Positions 15,453-31,973 of a DNA stretch of 64,000 nt are shown one piece after another. The DNA lies in contig NZ_KB906399.1 in the NCBI RefSeq assembly GCF_000381345.1, positions 124,001 through 188,000 on the forward strand, written 5' to 3'. The stretch is from Deinococcus apachensis DSM 19763. GTDB taxonomy: Bacteria > Deinococcota > Deinococci > Deinococcales > Deinococcaceae. A program made the translations under genes and the position numbers. A model generated the notes under the pieces. The model was not told where the DNA came from and did no database searches. It saw only the letters and a list, made by a program, of their open reading frames with translations. Every line of letters starts with the position of its first letter. The first letter of the stretch is position 1.

Positions 15453-16363
15453 TGGGCATTCTCGTCAACAAGGACAGCCGCGTCATCGTGCAGGGCATCA
15501 CCGGCCGCGAGGGCGCCAACCACGCCCGCGCGATGCGCGAGTTCGGCACCCAGGTCGTCGCGGGTGTCACCCCCGGCAAGGGCGGCCAGCAGTTCGAGGG
15601 CTGGCCCGTCTACAACTCCGTCGAGGAGGCCAAGGCTGCCCACGACGCGAATGTCTCCATCATCTTCGTGCCGCCCGCCGGGGCCGCCGACGCGGTGCTG
15701 GAAGCTGCCCACGCAGGGATGCCCCTGATCGTCCTGATCACCGAGGGCGTCCCCACCGTGGACATGATGCGCGCTGTGCAGGAGGTCAAGGAACTCGACG
15801 CCCAGAACCGCGCGCAGGGCGGGCAGGGCATCCGATTGATCGGCGGCAACTGCCCCGGCCTCGTCACCAGCGGCGAGTGCAAGGTGGGCATTATGCCCAA
15901 CCGCATCTACCAGCAGAAGGGGCGCGTCGGGCTGATTTCCCGCTCCGGTACCCTGACCTACGAGGCGGCCAAGCTGCTCCTTGATGCCGGGCTGGGCACC
16001 TCGACTACCGTGGGCATCGGCGGTGACCCGGTGATCGGCACGACCTTCGCCGACGTGCTCCCCATGTTCGAGGCCGACCCCGAGACCGACGCCGTCGTCG
16101 TGATCGGCGAGATCGGCGGGGCTGACGAAGAAGCGGCCGCCGAGTACATCGCCCAGAACATGAAAAAGCCCGTGGTCGCCTTTATCTCCGGCCGCTCCGC
16201 CCCGGCGGGCAAGCGGATGGGGCACGCGGGCGCGATCATCATGGGCAATGTCGGCACGCCCGAGAGCAAGCTCGCCGCCTTCGGGGCCGCGAACGTGCCC
16301 GTCGCCGACACCATGCCCGAGATCGTCGACCTGGTGAAAAAGGCGCTGAACGTCACCGCCTGA
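15452..16363 (+). CDS. sucD: Succinate-CoA ligase, alpha subunit
   Basis: Alpha subunit that binds CoA and carries the phosphohistidine intermediate. The CoA-binding [14 protein letters not shown] (residues 11-24), the GGNCPGLV loop (131-138) and the active histidine in GHAGAIIMG (H258) are present. The 303-residue length is somewhat longer than typical because of a short insertion ([20 protein letters not shown]). The start ATG shares one base with the sucC stop, ensuring equal synthesis of the two subunits. A strong terminator follows. Confidence 0.97.
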
Positions 16364-16380
16364 ATTTCAGGCCGGGGAAA

Positions 16381-16413
16381 GGGGCCGGGGCACCACCCCC
16401 GGCCCCCCTTTTT
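16381..16413 (+). terminator. Intrinsic terminator of sucCD
   Basis: A 10-bp stem of GGGGCCGGGG with its complement and a 5-nt loop is followed by five T residues. Confidence 0.85.
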
Positions 16414-16460
16414 CCTCAACCCAGCGTCATTTTTCGTCACACAGCCGTCAGCCCGGCGCG

Positions 16461-16466
16461 TAGACT
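16461..16466 (+). promoter_or_regulatory. Leaderless -10 box
   Basis: TAGACT ends 6 nt before the ATG at 16473 of the secreted protein gene. Confidence 0.6.
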
Positions 16467-16472
16467 GGGGAC

Positions 16473-17039
16473 ATGAAGCGTCTTTCCCTTCTCGCGGCGG
16501 CGCTCCTCGCCTCGTCCGGCGCCGCCCTGACCGTGACGGGGAAGGTCGAGGGCACGGTCCCCGCAGATACCCGGGTCAGTGGCTGGGCCGTCAGCGTCTC
16601 CGGGCAGCCCGTGCAGGAGATCGTCAGCGTGCCCGTCAACGGCGGCCAGTTTCGCCTGGAAGTCCCCGGGGCCTCCCCGAGCTTCCGCGCCCAGACCGCG
16701 CTGAACCCGCAAAACGTCACCTGGCCCGGCGTACTCGACCCGGTCATCGTGAGCGCCGAAACCCAGACGGCGGAACTCAAGTTCTTCACCTACCGCGACG
16801 CCAACCGCAACGGCCAGAACGACGAGGGCGAGGAATTGCGTGAGGTCACCCTGAGCGCCGGGCGCGGCTCGCTCTTCGTCGTCTGGGTCAACTCCGACGT
16901 AGCGGTCAAGGCCAGCCGCGGCTACGAGGTCGCCCTCAAGCGAGGCTGGAACGCCTTCGTGGTGGAAGTCGGCCGTGCAGTGAAGGTGGCGCCTTTCAAG
17001 GACGGCGTGGCCGCCGTCAGTCTGAGCCTGGGCCGCTGA
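16473..17039 (+). CDS. Secreted protein with a calcium-type loop, 188 aa
   Basis: A clear signal peptide (residues 1-18, ending SSGAA) and a beta-rich mature part, so it is probably periplasmic or surface-located. Residues 109-120 read [12 protein letters not shown], the D-x-N-x-N-G-x-x-D-x-G-E pattern of EF-hand-like calcium loops found in SdrD B-repeat, dockerin and thrombospondin type-3 repeats. There is only one loop. No enzyme motif is visible, and I do not recognise a named family. It is transcribed alone from a leaderless promoter and converges on aspS. Confidence 0.8.
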   Translation: MKRLSLLAAALLASSGAALTVTGKVEGTVPADTRVSGWAVSVSGQPVQEIVSVPVNGGQFRLEVPGASPSFRAQTALNPQNVTWPGVLDPVIVSAETQTAELKFFTYRDANRNGQNDEGEELREVTLSAGRGSLFVVWVNSDVAVKASRGYEVALKRGWNAFVVEVGRAVKVAPFKDGVAAVSLSLGR

Positions 17040-17130
17040 ACGAGATATTTGGGAGGGCCGCCTCTGGCTGCGGGAAGTAGGTCGGGCGGTCTTCTTACTT
17101 TTTATTCAGTTAAACAGACACAACAAAAAA

Positions 17131-17163
17131 TTCACGAATAGATGATCTTGTGAATAGATTCAC
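17131..17163 (+). promoter_or_regulatory. CRP/FNR-like composite site B
   Basis: TTCACGA-N11-TGTGAATAGATTCAC. The second part contains TGTGA-N6-TCAC, the core of CRP-family operators. It is the same design and spacing as sites C and D, but lies between convergent genes in an AT-rich gap with no promoter that I can point to. Confidence 0.6.
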
Positions 17164-17206
17164 CTACACTGAGATATGAGAGGAAGGAGAGCTGACTCCC
17201 CCTCCC

Positions 17207-20238
<3,032 letters not shown>

Positions 20239-20247
20239 AACCTGAGA

Positions 20248-20253
20248 AGTGTA
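20248..20253 (-). promoter_or_regulatory. Leaderless -10 box of hisS-aspS
   Basis: Minus-strand TACACT ends 9 nt before the hisS ATG. Confidence 0.5.
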
Positions 20254-20273
20254 GCAGCCAGCGGCCAGCGGGG

Positions 20274-20319
20274 AAAAACAGGGGAGGGGGCGGCCCATCC
20301 GCACGGGCCGCCCCCTCCC
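20274..20319 (-). terminator. Intrinsic terminator of the lipoprotein gene
   Basis: A 15-bp perfect GC stem (20282-20296 with 20305-20319) is followed on the minus strand by CTGTTTTTCC. It separates the lipoprotein gene from hisS. Confidence 0.85.
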
Positions 20320-20327
20320 GAACCGCC

Positions 20328-20696
20328 TTACTGCCGCACGCTGTAGGGCAGCCCGGTGGACTGGCGTCCGCCGACCTCCACGAACAGCCAGGAGCCGCCG
20401 ACCGGGGCGTCCGCCGGAATGGTCAGGACGATCTCGCTGCCGGTCCAAGAGCGCACCGCCGAGGCGGGGAACACGTAGCCGCCCTCGCCCGACTCGTTCG
20501 CGCCCAGCCGCACCCGCCCCGTGGACGGCCCGCCCAGGTAGCGCCCCTGGATGGTGAGGATGCCGCCCCGCGCCGCCGGTTCGGACAGCTTGATCAGCAC
20601 GGGGGTGACGGTCACGCCCGGCGCGGCCTGCTGACGCGGCGCGCAGGACGCCAGGGCACCCATGAACAGTAAAGAAGCAAAGAAGAAACGCACCAT
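20328..20696 (-). CDS. Putative lipoprotein with TIG/IPT-like domain, 122 aa
   Basis: The N-terminus [18 protein letters not shown] is a lipoprotein signal with lipobox LASC and the lipidated Cys at residue 18. The mature part (about residues 28-120) has the strand pattern of an immunoglobulin-like TIG/IPT domain: [13 protein letters not shown], then [27 protein letters not shown] and a final beta strand. Such domains serve in surface adhesion or as accessory modules; no specific role can be given. The gene diverges from the lipid-kinase-like gene and has its own strong terminator. Confidence 0.82.
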   Translation of the reverse strand: MVRFFFASLLFMGALASCAPRQQAAPGVTVTPVLIKLSEPAARGGILTIQGRYLGGPSTGRVRLGANESGEGGYVFPASAVRSWTGSEIVLTIPADAPVGGSWLFVEVGGRQSTGLPYSVRQ

Positions 20697-20734
20697 AGCA
20701 GCAGCCTCCGACTCAGCAGTCTAATGAGCCCCAG

Positions 20735-21715
<981 letters not shown>

Positions 21716-21796
21716 GGGGCATCTTCGTCCAGAACACCCTTTTTTGGCCTCCTCACAGGAAGGCCAGGAAGGGGCCTCCAACCGCGCCCGAGGGGT

Positions 21797-22333
21797 TCAG
21801 GAGGGGGGCAAATGGCGGGCGACTCCGGTGAGCCGTTCGCGGAATTCGCTCACGAGCGGATCACCCTTGGCGCGGTTATACGGCTCACAGGCGTCGGTGA
21901 GGTTCTGCAATATATGCGGGCCTCCACGGGAGAGCGGGGCAACGTGGTCCACCGCGGAGCCGAAGAGTTCCAGGTGGCCGAGGCAGTAGGCGCAGGTGTT
22001 TGCGGAGAGAATCTTTTTCGCCAAGGTTACGACGTCAACCGGAGTGGTGACACGGCCCCTGGTCGGTTCGGTGACGGCGGTGTTTATGGAGCGGGCGATC
22101 TGGAGCGCGCAAGTCCTTGGGTTGGCGTGGTACCTGACATTCGCCTTCCGCGAGCGGCAATAGGCGTGTCGACCATTCGAGCCGTAAGCCTTGATCCTCA
22201 GCATTTGCCCACAGGTGGCGCAAACTTTGGCCGTCAGGCGGCAACCCTGATAGTGAGCCGATCTCTGGCGAGGCCCAAAGGCTACGAGAAGTACTACCTC
22301 AGCGCAAGAGAAACACCGCTTCTGCCGTTCCAT
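21797..22333 (-). CDS. HNH endonuclease-like protein, 178 aa, with altered ligands
   Basis: Two N-terminal cysteine modules (CFSCAEV, then CATCGQ...YCRSRK) precede a C-terminal HNH domain: CAYC, then VDHVAPLSRGGPHILQNLTDACEPYN and a following RAKGD. In the usual domain the last cluster is ACxxCN; here the second Cys is Tyr, and the second N-terminal module also lacks its fourth Cys (YCRSR instead of YCREC). Zinc binding may therefore be impaired, though the DH...N catalytic residues remain. Base composition is visibly poorer in GC than its neighbours, which suggests transfer. It is divergent from a tyrosine recombinase, 50 nt apart. Confidence 0.8.
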   Translation of the reverse strand: MERQKRCFSCAEVVLLVAFGPRQRSAHYQGCRLTAKVCATCGQMLRIKAYGSNGRHAYCRSRKANVRYHANPRTCALQIARSINTAVTEPTRGRVTTPVDVVTLAKKILSANTCAYCLGHLELFGSAVDHVAPLSRGGPHILQNLTDACEPYNRAKGDPLVSEFRERLTGVARHLPPS

Positions 22334-22340
22334 GTCTACT

Positions 22341-22376
22341 TTCTACTCCGGAGAATTTCAGTTCTGCGAAGTAGAA
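22341..22376 (+). promoter_or_regulatory. Inverted repeat in the HNH-recombinase divergent promoter
   Basis: TTCTACT (22341-22347) and AGTAGAA (22370-22376) are perfect inverted copies 22 nt apart. The right arm overlaps TAGAAT (22372-22377), which ends 6 nt before the recombinase ATG. The arrangement could be a shared operator. Confidence 0.45.
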
Positions 22377-22383
22377 TGTGCTG

Positions 22384-23433
22384 ATGACGAAACCTTCGGG
22401 CCTGGCCCTGCAACTGGCGAGCAAGTGGAGCAGTTCCGAGAACCGGCGTCGCGAGGGGTTGCGGGCCGCGCACGCGCAGGATGCTGAGGCGTTGGTCGAT
22501 CTCACGACAACGTATATGCGGCTCAAGTCCAGCCGCAAGGGCCGCACGAGCGAGCTGACGTTGAAGGCCTACGCCGAATCGATCCGGCAGTTCCTGGCGT
22601 TTACCGGGCCGCCCGAGGCTCCCAGCCGCGCCCTCAATCAGCTCATGGCCGAGGATTTCGAGGTCTGGCTGCTGCACATGCAGGAGGCCGGGCTGAAGCC
22701 GAACACCGTCAAACGCCACCTGTACGGGGCGCGCAACCTGATGAAGGCCCTGGTCTGGGCGAACGTCTTGAAAGCGGACCCGAGCGCGGGGGTATCCCCG
22801 CCTTCCGATCCCACACCCGCCCACGCGAAAAAGCGTGCGCTGACGCAGGCGCAAATCCGCGAGTTGCTGGTTCTACCCGCGGAACTCCACGCCCAGGACG
22901 GGCTGCGGGCCAGCCGCGATATGCTCCTGCTGGTGCTGGGGGGCACGCTGGGCCTGCGGGCGGCAGAGATCGTGGGGCTGGCCGTGGCCGACGTGGACCT
23001 GACCGGGGAGTCACTGACCGTGCGGGGTAAAGGCGGCAAGGCGCGGGTCGTCCCGCTGCCCGCCACGGTGAAGGCGGTACTGGGGCGCTGGCTGGTGGCC
23101 CGCCGCGCGGTGACGGCGGACGGGGAGGGACCTGCCCTCCTCGTGTCCCTGTCGGGTGTGAATTACGGGGGGCGCCTCTCGACGGACGGGGCGCGGTTCA
23201 TCGCCCACACCTACTACCGCCACCTCGGCCTGCCCCCCGAGCTGTGGGGCCTGCACACGCTGCGGCGCACCGCGGGCACGCACCTGTACCGGGCCACCCG
23301 CGACCTGCATGTCGTTGCCGACCTGCTGGGCCACGCCTCGGTCACGACGAGCGCGATCTACGCGAAGATGGACGTGGACGTGCGCCGCGAGGCCGTGGAG
23401 GCGATGGAGCGGCTGCGGGCTGGGGAGGAGTAG
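22384..23433 (+). CDS. Tyrosine recombinase, XerD-like, 349 aa
   Basis: Site-specific recombinase with a SAM-like core-binding domain (about residues 38-135) and a catalytic domain (about 155-345). All catalytic residues are present: R192 (LGLRAAEI), K216/K219 (RGKGGKAR), H291 and R294 (HTLRRTAG), H317 (LLGHAS) and the Tyr nucleophile Y326 (SAIYAKMD). It could be a chromosomal Xer protein or an integrase. A leading basic segment of about 35 residues is longer than in XerC/D. I chose the ATG at 22384 since TAGAAT ends 6 nt upstream; a GTG at 22378 directly abuts that box. No flanking att repeats were found. Confidence 0.9.
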   Translation: MTKPSGLALQLASKWSSSENRRREGLRAAHAQDAEALVDLTTTYMRLKSSRKGRTSELTLKAYAESIRQFLAFTGPPEAPSRALNQLMAEDFEVWLLHMQEAGLKPNTVKRHLYGARNLMKALVWANVLKADPSAGVSPPSDPTPAHAKKRALTQAQIRELLVLPAELHAQDGLRASRDMLLLVLGGTLGLRAAEIVGLAVADVDLTGESLTVRGKGGKARVVPLPATVKAVLGRWLVARRAVTADGEGPALLVSLSGVNYGGRLSTDGARFIAHTYYRHLGLPPELWGLHTLRRTAGTHLYRATRDLHVVADLLGHASVTTSAIYAKMDVDVRREAVEAMERLRAGEE

Positions 23434-23436
23434 GGC

Positions 23437-24870
<1,434 letters not shown>

Positions 24871-24876
24871 CGGGCC

Positions 24877-24882
24877 ATGATA
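24877..24882 (-). promoter_or_regulatory. Leaderless -10 box of lnt
   Basis: Minus-strand TATCAT ends 6 nt before the GTG at 24870, fixing that start. Confidence 0.55.
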
Positions 24883-24943
24883 GGGGCCGGAGCAGGGAAA
24901 TGCGGCAGCGGGCGGGCGGACTTTGCACTAGCATGGGCTCACC

Positions 24944-25648
24944 TTGAGACTGGCGTTTATCAGTGACCTCCACGGCAATATCCACGCGCTGACGGCCGTC
25001 AAGCGCTTCCTTTCCGAGAACGTGGTGAATGGAGTCGTCGTGGTCGGCGATCTGGTCGGCTACGGGGCCTCGCCGGGACCCGTGATCGACTTCGTGCGCC
25101 GCGAGGGCTGGCAGACGGGCCTGGGCTCCAGCGACCTGCGGGTGGCGCTGGAACTGGGGGGGAACCCCGCGCGCGGGGGCGTCGCGGACCAGATTCTGGA
25201 GTGGACGCGCAAGGTGCTCTCGGCCGAGCAGCGCGACTTCCTGCGCCGCTTGCCCCCCGGCGGCCGCCTGATGACCCCGGTGGGGCGCGTGCGTTTCTTC
25301 CACGGCTCGCCCCACGCGCCCGAGCAGCGGCTGGACCTTATGGCCCCCGAGCGCGAGCTGGAGGACCTGGCGGAGACGCTGGGGTCCCGGGTGATCGTGG
25401 TGGGCGGCTCGCACGTCCCGTTCGTGCGGGTGGTCGGCGAGACAACCTTCGTGGACCCCGGCTCGGTCGGGCTGAGCCTGAACAGCGAGCCGGGGGCGGA
25501 CGTGGCCCTGGTGGACTGCGTGGGGCGGCGGCCCAGGGTCACCCTGCACAAGGTGCCCTACGACTACGCCTCCTCCGCCTTCGACATCCTGGCGTGGAAC
25601 CTGCCGCCGGTGGTCGCGGACGTGATTCGCACCGGGCGGATGGGGTAA
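24944..25648 (+). CDS. Metallophosphoesterase, YfcE-like, 234 aa
   Basis: Calcineurin-like phosphoesterase with the metal-site motifs SDLHGN (residues 7-12), VGDLVGYG (about 37-44), HGSPH and GGSHVP. The expected third motif GNHD is replaced by GSSD ([11 protein letters not shown], about residues 61-71), removing the Asn ligand and the His that stabilises the leaving group. The enzyme may therefore be slow or altered in substrate. The start TTG at 24944 follows TAGCAT by 9 nt and gives the expected [12 protein letters not shown] beginning. Substrate unknown; relatives cleave cyclic or aryl phosphodiesters. Confidence 0.88.
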   Translation: MRLAFISDLHGNIHALTAVKRFLSENVVNGVVVVGDLVGYGASPGPVIDFVRREGWQTGLGSSDLRVALELGGNPARGGVADQILEWTRKVLSAEQRDFLRRLPPGGRLMTPVGRVRFFHGSPHAPEQRLDLMAPERELEDLAETLGSRVIVVGGSHVPFVRVVGETTFVDPGSVGLSLNSEPGADVALVDCVGRRPRVTLHKVPYDYASSAFDILAWNLPPVVADVIRTGRMG

Positions 25649-25682
25649 GAGGCCCGGGACAAGGTCGGGACCCCCACCCCCT

Positions 25683-26840
25683 TCAGGCAGGCACTGCTCC
25701 CAGCGCCCGGTCGAAGCGGTCCACCAGGCCCCGCTCGTTCAGCAACGCTTCCAGGGCGGCGAGCAGGGCGCGGTAGGGGGCGGGGCGCGCGGCCTCCCCC
25801 ATCAGGCCCAGGCGCCAGATCAGCCCGGCGGTGGGACCCAGGCCGCCCGTCACGCTGATCTCGCGCTCGCGTAGGGCGGAGCGGACCCCGGCGTCGTCGA
25901 AGCCTGCGGGCAGCAGCAGGGCGAGGACGGTGGGCAGCCGCGCGGCGGGGTTCTCCACGTAGGGCGCGAAGCCCAGCGGGGTCAGCGCTGCGAGCACGGC
26001 CTCCCCGACCTCCTGCACCCGGGTCTGGCGGACGGTCAGGCCCTCCTCCAGGGCGGCCTCCAGGGCGGCGTGCAGGGCGTAGTGCAGGTTGACGGGCACG
26101 GTGTGGTGGTAGGTGTGTTCCTCCCAGTAGTCGCGCAGCCCACCGAAGTCGCAGTACCACAGGGGCGTGGGGGTGCGCCGGGCCGCATACCGGGCAAAGG
26201 CCCGCTCACTGATCGCCACCGGGGCGACGCCGGGGGGGGCCGAGAGGCACTTCTGCGCGCCGGTGTATACGTAGTCGATCCCCCAGGCATCCATGTGGAA
26301 GGGCTCCATCCCGGCCGTGGTCACCGCATCCACGGTCAGGAGGGCGCCGCTCCCGCGCACGATCTCCGCAATTTCAGGCACCGGGTTGAGCACGCCGGTA
26401 CTCGTCTCCCCGTGGACCACGGCGACGAGCCGCGCGCCGCCGAGGTTCGCGGCCACAGCGGCCGGTTCGATGGGCTGCCCGAGTGGCGCCTCCACCAGAC
26501 GGACCCGCGCGCCGTAACGCCCCGCCATCTCCGCCATACGCCGCCCGAAGGACCCGTTCACGCACACCAGCACCTCGTCGCCCGGCTCGACGAGGTTGGC
26601 GAACCCCGCCTCCATCCCCAGGCTGCCGGTGCCTGCCAGCAACGCGGTGAAGGTTTCCGGAGCCGTACCGTACAGCGCTCGCAGGTCCGCCTGGATCTCC
26701 CCGTTCAGGGCGAACACCTCGGGGTCCATGTGACCGAGCATGCCGCGCAGCAGCGCCCGCTGGGCGCGGGGATGGATTGGCGTGGGTCCGGGCGTCAGCA
26801 GGATATGGTCCGGGAAGGAGCCGGGGCAGTCCTCGAGCAT
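25683..26840 (-). CDS. Class V PLP aminotransferase (serine/alanine-glyoxylate type), 385 aa
   Basis: PLP enzyme transferring an amino group, most likely Ala or Ser to glyoxylate. The N-terminus [17 protein letters not shown] is typical, followed by [16 protein letters not shown] (cofactor phosphate loop), [25 protein letters not shown] (pyridine-ring Asp) and the Schiff-base lysine in [13 protein letters not shown]. The C-terminal domain ends with [21 protein letters not shown], including the substrate-carboxylate Arg. The ATG at 26840 has TACACT 8 nt upstream on the minus strand. It diverges from the muropeptide cluster. Confidence 0.94.
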   Translation of the reverse strand: MLEDCPGSFPDHILLTPGPTPIHPRAQRALLRGMLGHMDPEVFALNGEIQADLRALYGTAPETFTALLAGTGSLGMEAGFANLVEPGDEVLVCVNGSFGRRMAEMAGRYGARVRLVEAPLGQPIEPAAVAANLGGARLVAVVHGETSTGVLNPVPEIAEIVRGSGALLTVDAVTTAGMEPFHMDAWGIDYVYTGAQKCLSAPPGVAPVAISERAFARYAARRTPTPLWYCDFGGLRDYWEEHTYHHTVPVNLHYALHAALEAALEEGLTVRQTRVQEVGEAVLAALTPLGFAPYVENPAARLPTVLALLLPAGFDDAGVRSALREREISVTGGLGPTAGLIWRLGLMGEAARPAPYRALLAALEALLNERGLVDRFDRALGAVPA

Positions 26841-26848
26841 GGGGTGGA

Positions 26849-26854
26849 GTGTAG
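26849..26854 (-). promoter_or_regulatory. Leaderless -10 box of the aminotransferase
   Basis: Minus-strand TACACT ends 8 nt before the ATG at 26840. Confidence 0.6.
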
Positions 26855-26992
26855 CATCCTGTCCGGGTGCTGACGCAATAACATTGCTCTAGATGGGTTC
26901 CTGGGGTGGGAAGGCGCAATTCCGTTGCTTTTCTTCAAACCTTGACCTCTTTTAAACTGACATGGAGATGTGAGCGGAAGCAGTGTCTATAA

Positions 26993-27036
26993 GTGAATAT
27001 ATTCACGATATGACTGGTTCGTGAAAATGGTATTTC
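26993..27036 (+). promoter_or_regulatory. Tandem CRP/FNR-like site C ahead of the muropeptide cluster
   Basis: GTGAATATATTCAC (a perfect 14-bp palindrome) is centred 70.5 nt before the GTG at 27070. A second half-site GTGAA with degenerate partner TATTTC (27021-27036) is centred 42.5 nt before it. Spacing and position are identical to site D at 60983. These are the places where CRP-family activators bind in class I and class II promoters. Confidence 0.65.
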
Positions 27037-27055
27037 CTCCTCTTTTTGGAGGGCT

Positions 27056-27061
27056 TAGAAT
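27056..27061 (+). promoter_or_regulatory. Leaderless -10 box of the muropeptide cluster
   Basis: TAGAAT ends 8 nt before the GTG at 27070. It overlaps an out-of-frame ATG at 27060 that has a good GGAGGG site (27048-27053). Confidence 0.55.
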
Positions 27062-27069
27062 GATCGACT

Positions 27070-27761
27070 GTGACGACCTCAAGTTCCTCCGGGCGGCTGC
27101 GCGCTGTCCTGTTCGACCGTGACGACACCCTGGCGTATGCCGACCCGGGGGTGTACCGAGAGGCGGCGCTGTGGGCGAGTAAGCGGTTCGGAGTAGACCC
27201 GAAGTTGGCGGGGCGGGTGCTGGCCGGGCTGTGGCAGGAACACACGTCCTCGTGGTGGGATCTGCGGACGCACGAGGAGGAGGAAGTGTTCTGGGCGCAC
27301 TACGGGGAGCAGCTCGGCACGCGGCTGGGGCTGGATGCGGGGCAGGCTGCTCAGGTGCTCGCCGCCTTTCCCTACGAGCGCTACCTGAGGCCGGTGGAGG
27401 GGGCGTGGGAGGTGCTGATTGAATTGCGGGCCCGGGGCCTGAGGGTCGGGGTGCTGAGCAACACGCTGCCGAGCATCGACCGGACGTTGACGGCGCTGGG
27501 GCTGGATGACGGGGTGGATGTGGCGGTGGCGAGCTGCGTGGTCGGGGCTCACAAGCCGGAGGGGAGGGCGTTCACGTACGCGTTGGAACGGCTGGGACTT
27601 CCGGCGGGGGAGGTGCTGTTCGTGGATGACCGGCTGGAGAATGTCGAGGCCGCGCGGGCGCTGGGGATGAAGGCAGTGCAGATCGACCTCTCGCGGCAGG
27701 TGCCGGGAGTTCTGCATAGCCTGTGGGGCGTACTGGCGCTGGTGGACGGGCCGGTGCCCGC

Positions 27762-27765
<4 letters not shown>
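27070..27765 (+). CDS. HAD family hydrolase, 231 aa
   Basis: Haloacid dehalogenase-type phosphatase with a helical cap of subclass I. Motif I is LFDRDDTLAY (about residues 14-23), motif II LSNT (about 127-130), motif III lysine in GAHKPEGRAF, motif IV FVDDRLENVEAARALGM. The substrate may be a sugar phosphate or phosphoglycolate. The GTG is the only possible start before motif I since an in-frame stop lies at 27061. It is the first gene of the cluster and overlaps the dipeptidase start (TTGA). A phosphatase at the head of a wall-recycling operon could act on a recycled amino-sugar phosphate; that is inference. Confidence 0.88.
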
Positions 27766-28760
<995 letters not shown>

Positions 28761-28770
28761 GGGGACGCGC

Positions 28771-28776
28771 TACCCT
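28771..28776 (+). promoter_or_regulatory. Internal leaderless -10 box
   Basis: TACCCT ends 6 nt before the ATG at 28783, so the second half of the cluster can be transcribed separately. Confidence 0.5.
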
Positions 28777-28782
28777 GGGGGC

Positions 28783-29667
28783 ATGCTCACCGCTCCCCCC
28801 CTGGACCCCCGCACACACGCCTTCGACCCGGTCACCCGGCTGGCGGCGGCAGAGTTGCGCGGCCTCCTGCCGGACGAGGGGTGGCACTTCGTCACTCCTC
28901 GTCCGGCGCGCGCCGGGAATGCCCGCGTCAGCCTGCGGGCCCGGCCTGATCTGGACGCCGCGCAGGTGACGGAGGCGCTGCCCGGGGAGGCGCTGGAGGT
29001 GCTGACGGAGCGGGAAGGCGGCTGGGCCTGGGTGCGGACAGGGCACGACCGGTATCCGGGCTGGGCGCGGGGGGACTCGCTGCTGACGGGGCGGCGGCCA
29101 GGGGGGGAGGAGTTGCGCGTCACGGCCCTGCGGGCCCACGCCTTCGCGGGGCCACGGGTGAGCCGCCCCATCGTCGCGGAGCTGTGCGCCGGGGCGAGGC
29201 TGACCCGCGTGCCCGGTGAGGTGGAAACCGAGGATGGCCGCCGCTGGGTGCCGGTCTTCCTGCCGGACGGCACCGGGGCCTGGGTGCAGGAGGTAATCCT
29301 CTCCCCCACCCCGCCAGCGGACGCGGCGGAGTTCGCGCTGCGCCTGTTGGAGACACCCTATGTCTGGGGCGGGCGCAGCGCGTGGGGGCTGGACTGCTCG
29401 GGGCTGACGCAGCTCGCGTACTGGGCGCTGGGGCTCTCCCTCCCGCGCGACGCGGACCAGCAGCAGGAGGCGTTGCAGCCGGTGCAGACGCCTCAGCGGG
29501 GCGACCTGGTGTTCTTTCCCGGCCACGTCGGGGTCATGCTGGACGCTCGGCGGCTCGTCCACGCCAACGCCACGCACATGCGCGTCACGGTGGAGACGCT
29601 GGGCGAGGGCGAGTACGGCACGCGGCTGGAGCGGGCCCTGACGGGCTTCGGGCGGTGGCCCGCGTGA
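28783..29667 (+). CDS. SH3 and NlpC/P60 peptidase, YkfC-like, 294 aa
   Basis: Probable gamma-D-glutamyl-L-diamino-acid endopeptidase acting on released muropeptides. Residues 1-40 form a lead segment, 41-170 two SH3b-like repeats (one around VSLRARPDL...GHDRYPGWARGDSL, one around LRVTALRAHA...GTGAWVQEVIL), and 180-290 the NlpC/P60 domain. Its catalytic residues are C205 (GLDCSGLTQLAYW), H248 (FFPGHVGVMLD) and a polar third residue, probably H260. There is no signal peptide, matching cytoplasmic YkfC of Bacillus rather than secreted hydrolases. It overlaps the epimerase start (GTGA), as YkfC and YkfB are neighbours in Bacillus. Confidence 0.93.
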   Translation: MLTAPPLDPRTHAFDPVTRLAAAELRGLLPDEGWHFVTPRPARAGNARVSLRARPDLDAAQVTEALPGEALEVLTEREGGWAWVRTGHDRYPGWARGDSLLTGRRPGGEELRVTALRAHAFAGPRVSRPIVAELCAGARLTRVPGEVETEDGRRWVPVFLPDGTGAWVQEVILSPTPPADAAEFALRLLETPYVWGGRSAWGLDCSGLTQLAYWALGLSLPRDADQQQEALQPVQTPQRGDLVFFPGHVGVMLDARRLVHANATHMRVTVETLGEGEYGTRLERALTGFGRWPA

Positions 29668-30679
29668 GCGTGACCTGGGAGACGCTGGAGCTGCATACCG
29701 CCCAGCCCTTCGGCATCGCGCGCTGGACGCACTCGACCTACCCACGCACCTTCGTCATCTTCGAGCAGGATGGAGTGACGGGCCGGGGGGAGGCGGCCCC
29801 GAACGCCTTTTACGGCGAGACGCGCGGGACGGTGGAGGCGGTGCTGCCTCTCCTCGCGGAGGCGCTGACGGACGGATGGGACTGGGACGGGCTGCGTGAG
29901 CGGATGAACGCCCGGATGCCGCAGGGGCACCCCAGCGTGAAGTGCGCGCTGGAGATGGCGGGGGTCGAGTGGGCGGCCTGTGCCGCGGGGGTGCCGGTCT
30001 GGCGCCTGCTGGGGCTGTCGTCCTCTCCCCTGCCGGAGAGCAGCTATACCGTCAGTTTGGGTGATCTCGGGGAGATGCGGCGGCAGGCGCGGGGGGCCGT
30101 GGCACGCGGGCACGGCGTCCTGAAGGTGAAGCTGGGCACCGACCGGGACGAGGCCATCCTGGAGGCGCTGCGGGAGGAGGTTCCGGACGTGGCGCTCCGG
30201 GTGGATGCGAACGCGGGTTGGACCCGGGCGCGGGCGGCGCGGATGCTCGCGGTGCTGGAGGCGGCCCGGGTGGAACTCGTCGAGCAGCCCCTGGCGGCGG
30301 GGGACCTGGAGGGCCACGCGGGGCTGCGCCGCCTCGCTCGGGTGCCCATCGTGGCGGACGAGAGCCTGCACCATGTCTCGGACGTGCTCGCCCTCGCCGG
30401 AGCCTTTGACGGGGTGAACCTCAAGCTCGCCAAGCTGGGCGGCCCCTTGCAGGCCCTCACCGCGCTCCGGCTGGCCCGCGCCCACGGCCTCCAGGTGATG
30501 ATGGGCTGCATGATTGAGAGCAGCCTGGGGATCGCGGCGGCGGCGCATCTGGCGGGCCTGTGCGACTGGGCGGACCTCGACGGGGCGCTGCTCCTGGGGG
30601 ACGACCCGTTCACGGGGCTGGAGTGGACGGCGGGGCAGCTGGAGCGGCCGACCGGGATGGGGTGGGGGGTGGAGCGGAG

Positions 30680-30683
<4 letters not shown>
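29664..30683 (+). CDS. Enolase-superfamily dipeptide epimerase (L-Ala-D/L-Glu type), 339 aa
   Basis: Expected to convert L-Ala-D-Glu from murein into L-Ala-L-Glu so that ordinary dipeptidases can finish the job. Muconate-lactonizing-enzyme subgroup: capping domain (1-115), then the barrel with catalytic Lys in GVLKVKLGTDRDEA, metal ligands Asp (ALRVDANAGW), Glu (ELVEQPL) and Asp (IVADESLH), and the second Lys in VNLKLAKLGG. The final MIESSLGIAAAAHLAG segment is typical of the epimerases. The GTG at 29664 overlaps the upstream stop; a GTG at 29655 is an alternative. An o-succinylbenzoate synthase role is less likely since no menaquinone genes are near. Confidence 0.92.
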
Positions 30684-31885
<1,202 letters not shown>

Positions 31886-31931
31886 GGGGGCTTGCCGGAC
31901 CTCTTGTGCGCTGCTCATCCCTCAAGCCCTG

Positions 31932-31941
31932 CCTTGTATTA
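31932..31941 (-). repeat. AT-rich decamer site 3
   Basis: Minus-strand ATTAATACAA, 47 nt after the oxidoreductase stop, between convergent genes. Third of five copies. Confidence 0.5.
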
Positions 31942-31973
31942 ATTCTATGCCGCAGGTACTCCCAAAGGGGGCT

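Noticed and set aside
17131..17163. Site B as a terminator of aspS or of the secreted-protein gene
   Set aside because: The short arms are separated by 11 nt and no T run follows on either strand.
22384..23433. Prophage or integron around the recombinase
   Set aside because: No phage genes, cassette sites, tRNA target or direct repeats were seen; both neighbours beyond the HNH gene are housekeeping genes.
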